From contig JAYRWE010000080.1 in the NCBI GenBank assembly GCA_041918175.1, positions 74,009-138,008 on the forward strand: a stretch of DNA of 64,000 nt, in the 5' to 3' direction. The DNA comes from JABWAN01 sp041918175. Lineage in GTDB: Bacteria; Zhuqueibacterota; Zhuqueibacteria; Zhuqueibacterales; Zhuqueibacteraceae. Within the stretch, counting starts at the first letter, position 1. Each line of letters starts with the position of its first letter. The notes beneath the pieces were generated by a model that had not been told where the DNA came from, did not search any database, and saw only the letters and a list, made by a program, of their open reading frames with translations. Made by a program: the position numbers and the translations under genes. Positions 1-8,277 of this stretch are shown here, one piece after another.

Positions 1-637
1 CCTCTTCGTAGGCCGCCATGTAATCGTCCCACCGTTTGCGCTCTTCCAAATCACCGGGGTTGAACTTCCAGCGTTTTTGCGGATCATCCAAACGCGCCTG
101 CAAGCGCTGCGCTTGCTCTTCTTTGTCAATGTTCAGATAAAACTTTAGAATGGTCGTGCCCTCTGCCGCAAGCATGCGTTCGAAATGGTTGATCTGTTCA
201 TAGCGTTGGCTCCAAACTTCTTGCGGCGCGAGATTGTGCACACGCACCACGAGCACGTCTTCATAATGGCTGCGATTGAACACAACAATTTCGCCTTTGC
301 CCGGCACGCGTTGATGCACGCGCCACAAGTAATCGCGATCCAACTCGTCCGGCGTGGGCTTCTTAAACGAAACGATGTGCACGCCCTGCGGATTCACGCC
401 TTCAAACACGTCTCGAATTGCGCCGTCTTTGCCGCCGGTATCCATGGCTTGCAGTACGATGAGCACTTTGTGTTTGTGCTCGGCATAGAGCACTTCTTGC
501 AATTCATCAATGCGCTGATTCAATTTGAGCAAAAGCGCTTTGCCTTCTTCTTTGTTCTCTTGGAACTCCGCTTTGTCGTTGGGATCCCATTCTTTGAGCT
601 GCACTGTGCTGCCGGGTTTGACACGATAGGTTTTCAT
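1..637 (-). CDS. ppk2: PPK2-family polyphosphate kinase, 3' end outside the window
   Basis: Transfers phosphate between polyphosphate and nucleotides; cytosolic. The reverse strand reads from an ATG at 637 through 212 codons with no stop before the window edge, so the C-terminus is missing. Visible family landmarks are a Walker A-like loop AMDTGGKDGAI near residue 65, the lid/Walker B stretch FNRSHYEDVLVVRVH near residue 115, and the KRWKFNPGDLEER segment near the window edge. A GAGGAG ribosome site lies a few bases before the start. It diverges from the nucleotidyltransferase gene to its right. The PPK2 family is secure; the subclass (ADP- or AMP-phosphorylating) cannot be told from this part. 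Confidence 0.9.
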   Translation of the reverse strand, partial: MKTYRVKPGSTVQLKEWDPNDKAEFQENKEEGKALLLKLNQRIDELQEVLYAEHKHKVLIVLQAMDTGGKDGAIRDVFEGVNPQGVHIVSFKKPTPDELDRDYLWRVHQRVPGKGEIVVFNRSHYEDVLVVRVHNLAPQEVWSQRYEQINHFERMLAAEGTTILKFYLNIDKEEQAQRLQARLDDPQKRWKFNPGDLEERKRWDDYMAAYEE

Positions 638-781
638 GTGGCTCCTCGGTTATGATAAACAAAAGATGCTTTCGCACACCGACAATGTGCTCAACTCAAT
701 TCTGAATGTCAAGCCGCGTGCGCCTGCGGCTCCTGCAAAGTTTGCGCTTGAAGATCGCCAGGCTTTGGCTTACCTTTGTGC

Positions 782-1210
782 ATGGAAATGGAACGACTCA
801 AAAATATCGTGCAGCGCCATGCGCAAATCAACGCGGCGTACCTCTTCGGCACGGCTGCGAGAAACAAGCTGCGGCCCAATAGTGATATTGACGTCGCGCT
901 TTTATTGGCCGAGCCGTTTACGCACGAAGAAATGGAAACGGTGCACACGAAGGTGCTCAATGAGATCGAAGCCGCGTTTCATCGCGAAGCGGATGTGAAG
1001 ATTCTCAACACGCTGGAGCACTTGCCGCTGATTCAGGAAATCATCTCAAAGGGCGTTTTGCTCTGTGATCGCGATCCGGCGACGCGCAAAGCCTTCGTGG
1101 TGAAAAAAAATCTTGAGTACATAGATTTCTTGCCGCACTATGAGCGGATGTTGAATGTTTATCGAGAAAGGCTGAGGCAACGTGGTCGCACAGAATCTCG
1201 TCTTGAATAA
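782..1210 (+). CDS. mntA: MNT-type nucleotidyltransferase antitoxin (MntA-like)
   Basis: About 142 aa. The active-site pattern of minimal nucleotidyltransferases is present: LFGTAARN (the GSxxR-type loop) followed by NSDIDVALL with the two metal-binding aspartates, and a later ADVKIL carrying the third acidic position. In the MntA/HepT family this enzyme AMPylates and silences the partner HEPN RNase. It overlaps the next gene by 29 bp, the usual arrangement of the pair. The start is uncertain: ATG at 782 or 788, or a TTG at 776. None has a clear ribosome site. Confidence 0.82.
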   Translation: MEMERLKNIVQRHAQINAAYLFGTAARNKLRPNSDIDVALLLAEPFTHEEMETVHTKVLNEIEAAFHREADVKILNTLEHLPLIQEIISKGVLLCDRDPATRKAFVVKKNLEYIDFLPHYERMLNVYRERLRQRGRTESRLE

Positions 1211-1601
1211 AATCATTTTAATTCGGCAAGCAGTGACGCGCATTCGCTCGCGCAGGCATTTAAGCGAAGCGCAGTTCCTGCAAGATGCCGATGCGCAGGA
1301 CGTAGTGCTCTTCAACTTTCAGATCGCAATCCAAGGTTGCCTAGATCTTGCGGATCATCTCATTTCCGACGAAGAATGGGGTATACCGGGAAGCTTTGGC
1401 GAGGCCATGGACAAGCTTGCGGAGCATGGTTTGTTTTCAATGGAGGCGGCGGAACTCTACAAAAAGATGGGGCGCTTTCGCAATCTCATTGTGCATGGCT
1501 ACGCGCGCGTCGATATGCGGGAGGTTTATAAAATCATGAGCACCGGCCCTGAAAGCATCGAAAAATACGCAGAGGCATTTGCGGCGTATTGCAAACTTTA
1601 A
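1182..1601 (+). CDS. hepT: HEPN-domain toxin (HepT-like RNase, DUF86)
   Basis: 139 aa, all-helical. The catalytic HEPN motif is visible as RNLIVHGY near residue 99, that is R-x4-H-x-Y; in the characterised family R and H cut RNA and the tyrosine is the residue AMPylated by MntA. The start is a GTG at 1182 with GAGG about 10 bases upstream, inside the end of the nucleotidyltransferase gene, which suggests translational coupling. Likely a type VII toxin-antitoxin module. Motif spacing is intact, so it is probably functional. Confidence 0.82.
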   Translation: MVAQNLVLNKIILIRQAVTRIRSRRHLSEAQFLQDADAQDVVLFNFQIAIQGCLDLADHLISDEEWGIPGSFGEAMDKLAEHGLFSMEAAELYKKMGRFRNLIVHGYARVDMREVYKIMSTGPESIEKYAEAFAAYCKL

Positions 1602-1700
1602 AGCTGCTCCAACCTTCGTTACAACTTCCTCTCGCTTTGCTCCTCCTCAAATTCCTCGCAGCGCATTGTCGTTCCCAACCTTCTCCCACACTTTCTTTTC

Positions 1701-1740
1701 TTCAAAAAGAAAAAGCCCCGCGGATTGCTCCACGGGGCTT
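1701..1740 (-). terminator. Intrinsic terminator of the TonB-dependent receptor gene
   Basis: Perfect 8-bp stem AAGCCCCG / CGGGGCTT (1713-1720 and 1733-1740) with a 12-nt loop. Read on the minus strand it is followed by a T-rich tract (TTTTTCTTTTTG), so it stops transcription coming from the receptor gene. Confidence 0.85.
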
Positions 1741-1767
1741 CAGCCAAATCTAAACTAAAACTTCAAA

Positions 1768-4569
1768 TCAGAACGTGTAATTCAACCGCGCAAGCGCGAG
1801 GCGACCGAGCAATGGCGCGCCGATGAATTCGCGGTGTTCATTATCCAGCAAGTTTTGCACGGTCACGTCGAGGCTCATGCCCGGTGCGAACTTGCCGAGG
1901 TCATAGCCGGCGCCGACATCGAGCAGGAAGTAGCTGCGCACGTCGCCGATATACGGACCGGAACGCACGGGGAAGCCATCGGAATAGCGGCCCGAAGCGT
2001 TGAAGTTAATGCCTCGTGGCACGGTGTAGCTAAAGCCGGTCTTGAATTTGAATTTTGGTGCATTGAGCGCAACGGCCAAACTGGTGTTGGTTTCATCGAG
2101 TTCTTCGTTGTCAAAGAAATCGTCGCTCACATAAGACATGTTGCCGAAGAAATTCAAACGGCTGGAGGCGATGATTTGCACGGAAGCATCGACGCCGTAG
2201 AAGTCGACTTTACCAAAATTACGATAGGTGAGCAAAAGCTCGGGAGCTTTGCCCGCGCCGAGATCGTTTTCGGTTGGAACCACCAGCGCAACCGGCGTGG
2301 AGGCGCTGGGTAAATTACGCGCGGCCAAACCGGCAATCACCGTAGCAGCGGCTTGCGGCGTGATACCACCTTGAGCCAAAGCTCCTTTCAACACGGCGTT
2401 GGCATCAATACCTGCAGCCATTGCAGCGGTGAGATCGGAAAGCAACGTGGGTACGAGCACAAACGGCGTTTCGACGAGCAGCGGACCAACGAAGTTTTCA
2501 CGCGTGGTGTAATAGCCGTCAACTGCGAACAGCACACGATTGCCGAACAAACCTTTGTAACCGGCTTCGAGCGTGGAAGAAATCGTGGCTTCGAGCGGAT
2601 CGATGTTCGCGACATCGGAAATGCGATTGATTTGGCGTGTGGAGAGATCCAACATGCCTAACACGCCTTTGGAAAATCCTTGCACGTTGGTGCTTGCCGG
2701 TGAGAGCAAAGCAACGAGCGCGGCAATGTTGGCGTCGGGGAATTGATTCAACGGCGCAGGCAACAGGGTTTTGAGCACAGGAACCGGAATCGCCGCGATG
2801 CCGGCATACACGGAGCCGTACACCGAGTTAAGCGGCAAACCGACCGGTTGTTTCGCGCCGAGGGTCGCCGGATTCAAGCTCGTGGCAACCAAGTCGGTGC
2901 CAGCCAGTGCGGAATAAGCGGCATTGCGTTCGAAATTATAGCCAAACGCTGCGCCGCGACCGCGCACAAAGAGCGGCAAGGCCGCGCTCGGCGCCGCCGC
3001 AATGATATCCAGAAACTGCGAGTTGTTGCCGGGAGAAGAAAACGCGCGGTTATACGTCGCGCGGAAGGTGTGCGAGGGACTGGCTTTGAACACTGCCGCC
3101 ACGCGGGGGGAGAGGCGAAACTCTTCTTGAATGTTGTTGTAATCGCCGCGCAACGCAACGGTCAAATCAAATTTGGCCGCGAGGCCGAGCGTGGTTTGCA
3201 AATATCCGCCATACTCTTTGATTTGGTCATTCTCTTCGTTGCGGCCGTAAATCGTACCTTTCGTATCGGGCGTGATGATGTCCATATCCGCGCCGACAAT
3301 GACTTTGTGGCGATTGTTCGAAAGGCTGAAATCATACTGCGCTTGCGCGTTGATCAACTGCGAATTGTCAACCACCTTTGCGCCGGTGCCATACACAAAC
3401 GAATCACCCGCGTCGTTGCGGTTGATATACGTTTGCGCAAAGAAGTTGCCTGATTGCAAACGAAGCTGGCCGTAGGAATAGCCGAAGTCAATGGCCTGCA
3501 ACGTTCCGATACCGGAGAGCACCGTTGCATCCAGCGCGGAAATGCCACCGTTCGCGGTCAACGAGGTGCGATCGCTCAAACGATATTGCAACATACCGTT
3601 GAAGTTGTACTTTTCATAGCCATAGTCGCGTTCTTTCACATCGCTGAGCAACTGCGTTTGATCGAGCGGATTGTAGGGGTTCAATTCCCAATCATCCGCT
3701 TTCGCGTATTGGCCGGTGATTTTATAGCCGAGTTTGCTGCTCATTGTACCGGCTTGGCGGAAGGAGGCATACATCGAAGAACGTTCGCCGCCGCCAATGG
3801 AGACGGAAGTACCGGGACTGGTGAAAGGGTTTTTGGTGATGTAGTGAATGACGCCGGCATCAACGCCTGCGCCGTAAAGCGCGGAACCCGGGCCGCGCAC
3901 GACTTCCACGCGTTCGAGATCAATGCTCGCGTTCGGCATGATCGAATGCAGATTCACGCCGAGCGAAGCAACCGCGGCTTGGCGATAATCGGTGAGCACA
4001 TAGGTCGCGCCCGAGAAGGCATTGTTGAAGCCGCGCAGCACGATCTCTTCGCGATCGATACCGGTCTTCGCCATATCCACGCCGGTAATGTTCGTCAGCA
4101 CAGCCTGCGCCGAGGGCGAAACCACATGCCGCATTTCCGCAGCCTCGAGCACGGAAATCGCCGCCGGAGCATTGAGAATTTTTTCTTCCTGACGCGAAGC
4201 CGAAACCACAACCGCGTCCAAATCAATTCCCGCAGGAGCCAACGCCAGATCAATAGTCTTCGATTCGCCTGCGGCCAAGCTTACATTCGGCATCACCTTC
4301 TTTTCATAGCCGATGTAGGACACCGAAACCAAATACGTTCCGGCGGACAAACCTTTCACTTCGAAACCTCCGGTGCTATTCGCCGCGGCACCCGTAGAAG
4401 CGCCTCCGGCAGAAGTCACCAGCACATTCGCTCCGGGCAGCGCCTCTCCCGTCTGCGCATCCGTGACTTTGCCTTTGATGCTCGCGGTTTGCGCGAAGGC
4501 GGAGCCACAGGCCAGCAAGAGTGCAAGCCCGAAGATTGACAACTGCGATAGCCTGGAACGAGCTACCAT
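1768..4569 (-). CDS. TonB-dependent outer-membrane receptor with carboxypeptidase-regulatory-like N-domain
   Basis: 933 aa. Signal peptide to about residue 26 (ends SAFAQ). Residues about 28-115 form a CarboxypepD_reg-like beta domain (IKGKVTDAQTGEALPGANV), typical of SusC/FCB-style receptors. The plug follows at about 120-250 (VVVSASRQEEK, VEVVRGPGSALYGAG), then a 22-strand-type barrel ending in the aromatic C-terminus LARLNYTF needed for BAM insertion. GGAGG lies 6 bases before the ATG. The substrate cannot be inferred: no SusD partner and no siderophore or vitamin genes lie beside it. Terminated by the hairpin at 1713-1740. Confidence 0.93.
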   Translation of the reverse strand: MVARSRLSQLSIFGLALLLACGSAFAQTASIKGKVTDAQTGEALPGANVLVTSAGGASTGAAANSTGGFEVKGLSAGTYLVSVSYIGYEKKVMPNVSLAAGESKTIDLALAPAGIDLDAVVVSASRQEEKILNAPAAISVLEAAEMRHVVSPSAQAVLTNITGVDMAKTGIDREEIVLRGFNNAFSGATYVLTDYRQAAVASLGVNLHSIMPNASIDLERVEVVRGPGSALYGAGVDAGVIHYITKNPFTSPGTSVSIGGGERSSMYASFRQAGTMSSKLGYKITGQYAKADDWELNPYNPLDQTQLLSDVKERDYGYEKYNFNGMLQYRLSDRTSLTANGGISALDATVLSGIGTLQAIDFGYSYGQLRLQSGNFFAQTYINRNDAGDSFVYGTGAKVVDNSQLINAQAQYDFSLSNNRHKVIVGADMDIITPDTKGTIYGRNEENDQIKEYGGYLQTTLGLAAKFDLTVALRGDYNNIQEEFRLSPRVAAVFKASPSHTFRATYNRAFSSPGNNSQFLDIIAAAPSAALPLFVRGRGAAFGYNFERNAAYSALAGTDLVATSLNPATLGAKQPVGLPLNSVYGSVYAGIAAIPVPVLKTLLPAPLNQFPDANIAALVALLSPASTNVQGFSKGVLGMLDLSTRQINRISDVANIDPLEATISSTLEAGYKGLFGNRVLFAVDGYYTTRENFVGPLLVETPFVLVPTLLSDLTAAMAAGIDANAVLKGALAQGGITPQAAATVIAGLAARNLPSASTPVALVVPTENDLGAGKAPELLLTYRNFGKVDFYGVDASVQIIASSRLNFFGNMSYVSDDFFDNEELDETNTSLAVALNAPKFKFKTGFSYTVPRGINFNASGRYSDGFPVRSGPYIGDVRSYFLLDVGAGYDLGKFAPGMSLDVTVQNLLDNEHREFIGAPLLGRLALARLNYTF

Positions 4570-5046
4570 GTGTTTCCTCCCTAAAGCTTAGGGTGAGTAA
4601 CGGACAACGATGCCGGAGCGTTCGTACCTCACAAACGTTCCGGCTCTTGATTAAGTTAGACCGAAACAACACACGACACGAAAAAAATTATGACCTCTGA
4701 GCATAAGTTTTAAGGGGAGGGGCACCAATCGACGCAAGAAAAATAGCAAGCCGGATTTACAAGCGCAAGGAGAAAGATGCCGAAGCCCTCGTGTCCTTGC
4801 CCTCCGCGCGCAGCCACCGGCACTGCAAAACGGCGGCGGCATAACGCAATAACCTTCACCCATTGGCTTTTTCTTTTGCTCTGTCGCTGCGCGTTCTTGC
4901 GTGTCATCTCCGCTTGTTTACCGAGGTGGCCTTTGCAAGCGAGCTGACTTCAAAGCGATGGCCTCCTGCCGCCGCACTGATATTTTCCAACGCAGCGTCT
5001 AGCGTTTCCGCGTATTCGTCAATCTGTGGAAACAACAAACTTGAGC
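4570..5046. other. Gene-free leader of the TonB receptor gene
   Basis: No convincing coding sequence. The minus-strand 5' leader holds an imperfect 13-bp stem (4612-4624 with 4632-4644, core GCCGGA...TCCGGC). A second short palindrome, CCCTAAAGCTTAGGG, starts 3 bases beyond the GGAGG ribosome site. They could fold in the leader RNA, but no known riboswitch consensus (for example a B12 box) was seen. Confidence 0.4.
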
Positions 5047-6159
5047 CTAGTGCGGGAACATACTCTTATCCACGCCCTTCAAAATCCGCAGCGCGTTCTT
5101 ATAATAAACCTTCTTCAAAACTTCGTCGGGCAGATCAAGCCCGTACATCTTCCAGAACGCATGGCGCTTGCGATAGTAGTCGAAATACTCATCGGACGTT
5201 TCAAACACACGAAAGTAAACGTGATACTCCGCGGGCGCCCAAATGTCTTTGCCCATCATGACGCGATCTTGATATTTGATGAACCACTCGCGCGCAAAGC
5301 GCGGCTGCCGGCCGATCTCCGCGAGCACTGCGCCCAACTCGGTATACATGTTCGGCAGCTTATCCATCAGCGCGCCGAGCCGCGCCAAATCGCCTCCCAT
5401 CCAGCCGAGATGCGCATTGATGAAAATCGTTTTCGGATGCTTCGCGAACACGTTGTGCTGCTCACTCATCACTTTTTCCCACGAAGGAAAGTGCTCCGGC
5501 GGGCGCGCGCGATCGGGAAATTGTTTGAGTTCGAGCCAACGCTCGTTATGCGCATCAATCGGCTCAAAGAATTGATGCGGCTCGCCCGTGTGAATCAAAA
5601 CCGGAATACCAAGCTCGCCGCACTTCGCCCACACCGGATCGAAGCGCACATCGTCCGTCGCAATACGATTGCCCAAACTGTCTTTGAGCGTGAGCCCGTG
5701 GTTCTTGTAAATCTTCAGACCCTCCGCGCCGTTCTTCACATCTTGCTCCAGCCGCGTCGCGGCGCGTTTGCCATAGTCAGGATGATTCACGTCGCCATAG
5801 TCCAGATTGGCGAAGATCACGAAGCGCTTGGGATAGCGCTGCTTCATGTTCGCGACGACTTTATTCAGCGTCTCGCCCGTGCCGCCGCTGAGGTTGACCA
5901 TTACTGCCAGGTTGAGTTTGTCCATCTCCATGACGAGCGTATCCACCGCGCCCGCGCGCATGTTCGGCCATTGATGATTGTGCACGTCGATAAACGGAAA
6001 CTTCGCGCGCGTGACAAGATGCTGCGGCACCACGAGCGTAGACTTCGGCTCGTATTCTTCCACCGTCATGGTTTGCGCGTGGAGGCAAAGAGGAAGGATG
6101 AAAAAGAAAAGAGCGGAACGAACGCTGCACAAGTTTGGTGGGGCTAGTTGAAAATGCAT
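5047..6159 (-). CDS. Exported amidohydrolase (amidohydrolase-2, TIM barrel)
   Basis: 370 aa from the ATG at 6159, chosen because GGAGGT stands 5 bases upstream and a signal peptide follows directly (hydrophobic SALFFFILPLCLHAQ); the frame stays open 32 codons further upstream but without a ribosome site. Metal-ligand motifs of the superfamily are in place: FIDVHNH (HxH) near residue 61, VLIHTGEP, INAHLGW, and a late MGKDIW aspartate. A periplasmic or surface hydrolase of unknown substrate. Monocistronic by spacing. Confidence 0.87.
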   Translation of the reverse strand: MHFQLAPPNLCSVRSALFFFILPLCLHAQTMTVEEYEPKSTLVVPQHLVTRAKFPFIDVHNHQWPNMRAGAVDTLVMEMDKLNLAVMVNLSGGTGETLNKVVANMKQRYPKRFVIFANLDYGDVNHPDYGKRAATRLEQDVKNGAEGLKIYKNHGLTLKDSLGNRIATDDVRFDPVWAKCGELGIPVLIHTGEPHQFFEPIDAHNERWLELKQFPDRARPPEHFPSWEKVMSEQHNVFAKHPKTIFINAHLGWMGGDLARLGALMDKLPNMYTELGAVLAEIGRQPRFAREWFIKYQDRVMMGKDIWAPAEYHVYFRVFETSDEYFDYYRKRHAFWKMYGLDLPDEVLKKVYYKNALRILKGVDKSMFPH

Positions 6160-6205
6160 TGGACCTCCGTTTAGAAAATTCGAAACAGAGTTTCTAAAAC
6201 AATGG

Positions 6206-6230
6206 CGTTCCCAAACGGAGTTGGGGAACG
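6206..6230. repeat. Palindromic intergenic repeat
   Basis: A 25-bp imperfect palindrome, arms CGTTCCC / GGGGAACG around AAACGGAGTT. It sits upstream of the amidohydrolase start, where its reading-through gives PNSVWER-type peptides. Looks like a dispersed palindrome rather than coding sequence. No second full copy was found in this window. Confidence 0.5.
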
Positions 6231-6417
6231 AGAGTAAATGAGAAAAACAATGCAAAGACTTAATTGCGCTAGTTTAAACGCATACGGCCTCCGTTGATAA
6301 AAACCACCCCAAAAACTATGAATGAAATCTTGCAAATCATGGCGTGCCTTTGTATGTTTGCGACGAATCAAAGCAGCGAGGGGTTCATTTTCAAACTGTA
6401 AAAAGCGAGGCGACACA

Positions 6418-6648
6418 ATGCAGGTTGAAGCATTAAAGCTCGAAAACGGTTTTTTGATCCCGCGCATCGGCATTTTCGAAAAGCTGACGCAAGATAAGAT
6501 CTGGCTGAAGGTTGAGCTCATCTCGCCGCCGCAAGCGGAGAGCGAGTATGCCGCGCTGGACCAAATCATCGGTCTTTGCAACACGGGAAGAATCGATGCC
6601 TCCGTCAATCACGATCAAATCCTGTATGGCAAAGGCAGAAAACCATGA
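6418..6648 (+). CDS. Putative antitoxin of a PIN-domain pair (VapB-like position)
   Basis: 76 aa from the ATG at 6418 (GAGG 8 bases upstream). Basic C-terminus GKGRKP. The sequence is not diagnostic, but the stop overlaps the start of the PIN-domain gene (ATGA), the standard antitoxin-toxin junction. It has no obvious ribbon-helix-helix or AbrB motif, so the DNA-binding class is unassigned. Confidence 0.65.
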   Translation: MQVEALKLENGFLIPRIGIFEKLTQDKIWLKVELISPPQAESEYAALDQIIGLCNTGRIDASVNHDQILYGKGRKP

Positions 6649-7058
6649 TTTTTGTTGATACCGGCGCCTGGATCGCGCTCTCGGAAGAAGCCGATGAATA
6701 TCATGATGAAGCAATCGCCATCTATGCCGGCTTGAAACGTCGCAAAGCGCGTTTCGTGACCACGGATTATGTGATCGACGAAACCGCAACGCGGTTGCGT
6801 TATGACGCCGGGCATTCAGTTGCCGTGCAACTCCTCAACCTCATTGCGCAATCGCGACGCGACAACGTTTTGCAGTGCATGGCAATCAATGAAAATTTAT
6901 TTCAGGAAGCGGTTGCGATTTTTTGCCAATACGATACCGTCATGTTTTCCTTTACGGACTGCACCAGCTTCGCCGTATGTCGTCATTTAGGAGTTCGAGA
7001 AGCCTTTGCTTTTGATCAGCATTTTGCAATGATGGGCATTACGTTATCTAAAGCATAA
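6645..7058 (+). CDS. PIN-domain ribonuclease toxin (VapC-like)
   Basis: 137 aa. The N-terminus MIFVDTGAWIAL carries the first catalytic aspartate. TTDYVIDETATRLR supplies the second acidic cluster, SFTDCTSF the third and AFAFDQHF the last, the four-acid layout of PIN nucleases. It overlaps the upstream small gene by 4 bp. Probable type II toxin. Confidence 0.85.
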   Translation: MIFVDTGAWIALSEEADEYHDEAIAIYAGLKRRKARFVTTDYVIDETATRLRYDAGHSVAVQLLNLIAQSRRDNVLQCMAINENLFQEAVAIFCQYDTVMFSFTDCTSFAVCRHLGVREAFAFDQHFAMMGITLSKA

Positions 7059-7107
7059 TTTCCTCTCGTCCCGTTGTCATACACGTCTTCGCCTTCACAC
7101 TCTCTCC

Positions 7108-7953
7108 TCATTCCCCAAGCGCCAGCGCAACCACGCCCAGAAAGATGAGCATCGCGCCGAGCACGCGTATCCCGCCAAATGCCTCGCCTTGCCATTTCCA
7201 TCCCGCCAACGCACCGAACACCACACTGATTTCGCGCAACGCGCCCGCGTAGCTCACGCGGCTCGTCGCGTACACTTCCAGTACGAGAAGATAAGCCAGC
7301 GTATGCAAAATTCCTACGGCGAGTATCGTGCGCCAGTGCATGCGCCATTCGCTGCGCAGCGCGAGCGCGCCGTGCTTGCGCAATACCACGGGCGTGAAGA
7401 ATAGGCCGATCAATCCAATGATTAGTACGCTATAAGGCGCGGCGGACATCATGCGCACCGCAGCCGCGTCGATCACGGAATAGATCGAGATGCACAGCGC
7501 AATCGCCAACGCGGGAAGCACGCCTTGAATATTCGCGCGCGCAAAACGCAATTTGCCTTGCCCAACAATGAAAACGCCGAGCAAGATCAGCGCAATGCCG
7601 CATGCGCCTGCGGCTTCAATTTTTTCATTTAAAAAAAAGACGGCCCACAGCGCGAGCAACACCGGCGCAGCGCCGCGTGAGATGGGATAGACGAGCGAGA
7701 AATCGTAGCGTTCATACGCGCGCGTGAGAATCCAAAAGTAGACGACTTCAATGAGCGCGCTGACGAGGGCATACGGCCACACCCGCGACGGAATCGGGAA
7801 GCCAATTATGAGCACTGGCGTATAGAGCAACGTCCCCACCAATAATGCCCACCACATAAAGACTTCTTTGTTCGAAGCGCGCTTCACAAGAAGATTCCAA
7901 CCCGCGTGCATGCAGGCAGAGAGTAAAATCGTAGCGAGAGCAAATAGCGGCAT
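7108..7953 (-). CDS. EamA/DMT-family permease
   Basis: 281 aa with about ten hydrophobic helices in two repeats of five, the layout of drug/metabolite transporter EamA proteins; the conserved PISRGAAPVLLAL and the late SYAGALREISVVFGAL segments mark the two halves. The start is set at the ATG 7953, which opens directly into the first helix. The frame stays open far upstream but that part is not protein-like. No good ribosome site is visible, so the start is moderate. Substrate unknown. Confidence 0.82.
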   Translation of the reverse strand: MPLFALATILLSACMHAGWNLLVKRASNKEVFMWWALLVGTLLYTPVLIIGFPIPSRVWPYALVSALIEVVYFWILTRAYERYDFSLVYPISRGAAPVLLALWAVFFLNEKIEAAGACGIALILLGVFIVGQGKLRFARANIQGVLPALAIALCISIYSVIDAAAVRMMSAAPYSVLIIGLIGLFFTPVVLRKHGALALRSEWRMHWRTILAVGILHTLAYLLVLEVYATSRVSYAGALREISVVFGALAGWKWQGEAFGGIRVLGAMLIFLGVVALALGE

Positions 7954-8120
7954 CGGCGGCGAGGTGAATAAGAATCCTGTTCGTGCATGTGAAGAATTTG
8001 CGCACGCATGATAACAAACTGCGCGGCGAGAAGCAATCGCGCCCACGGCAATAATTTTTGGCAGCATCATGCTAGCGCAGCACAAGTTGCTTGTCATGCG
8101 TGTTAATGAATTTGCCACAA

Positions 8121-8192
8121 ATGTTCGTAGTAACGCCTTTAGGCGTATTATGCTCATTGAACCAGCACGCCTGAAGGCGTTACTACGAACAT
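8121..8192. repeat. Inverted-repeat element, family A (GTAGTAACGCC...)
   Basis: Two 25-bp arms (8121-8145 and 8168-8192) that are reverse complements with one mismatch, ends ATGTTCGTAGTAACGCC / GGCGTTACTACGAACAT, around 22 bp. Each arm itself holds a small palindrome (CGCCTTTAGGCG or CGCCTGAAGGCG). A related copy lies at 59929-59987. It sits between the EamA gene and the surface peptidase gene. Confidence 0.8.
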
Positions 8193-8277
8193 TCAAACTG
8201 CCTGGCACATGCGTTGCGAAAAGCGTGGGCAAATCCGTCACGCAATTTTTTAAGCCACCAGCAAGGAAAGGTAAATC

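Noticed and set aside
1834..4539. Long open frames on the plus strand opposite the TonB-dependent receptor
   Set aside because: They mirror codon positions of the receptor gene, have no domain signal and no ribosome sites; the minus-strand protein is unmistakable.
4612..4644. Terminator or riboswitch upstream of the TonB receptor
   Set aside because: The stem has no T-run on either strand and no B12-box or other riboswitch consensus; kept only as an unassigned leader hairpin.
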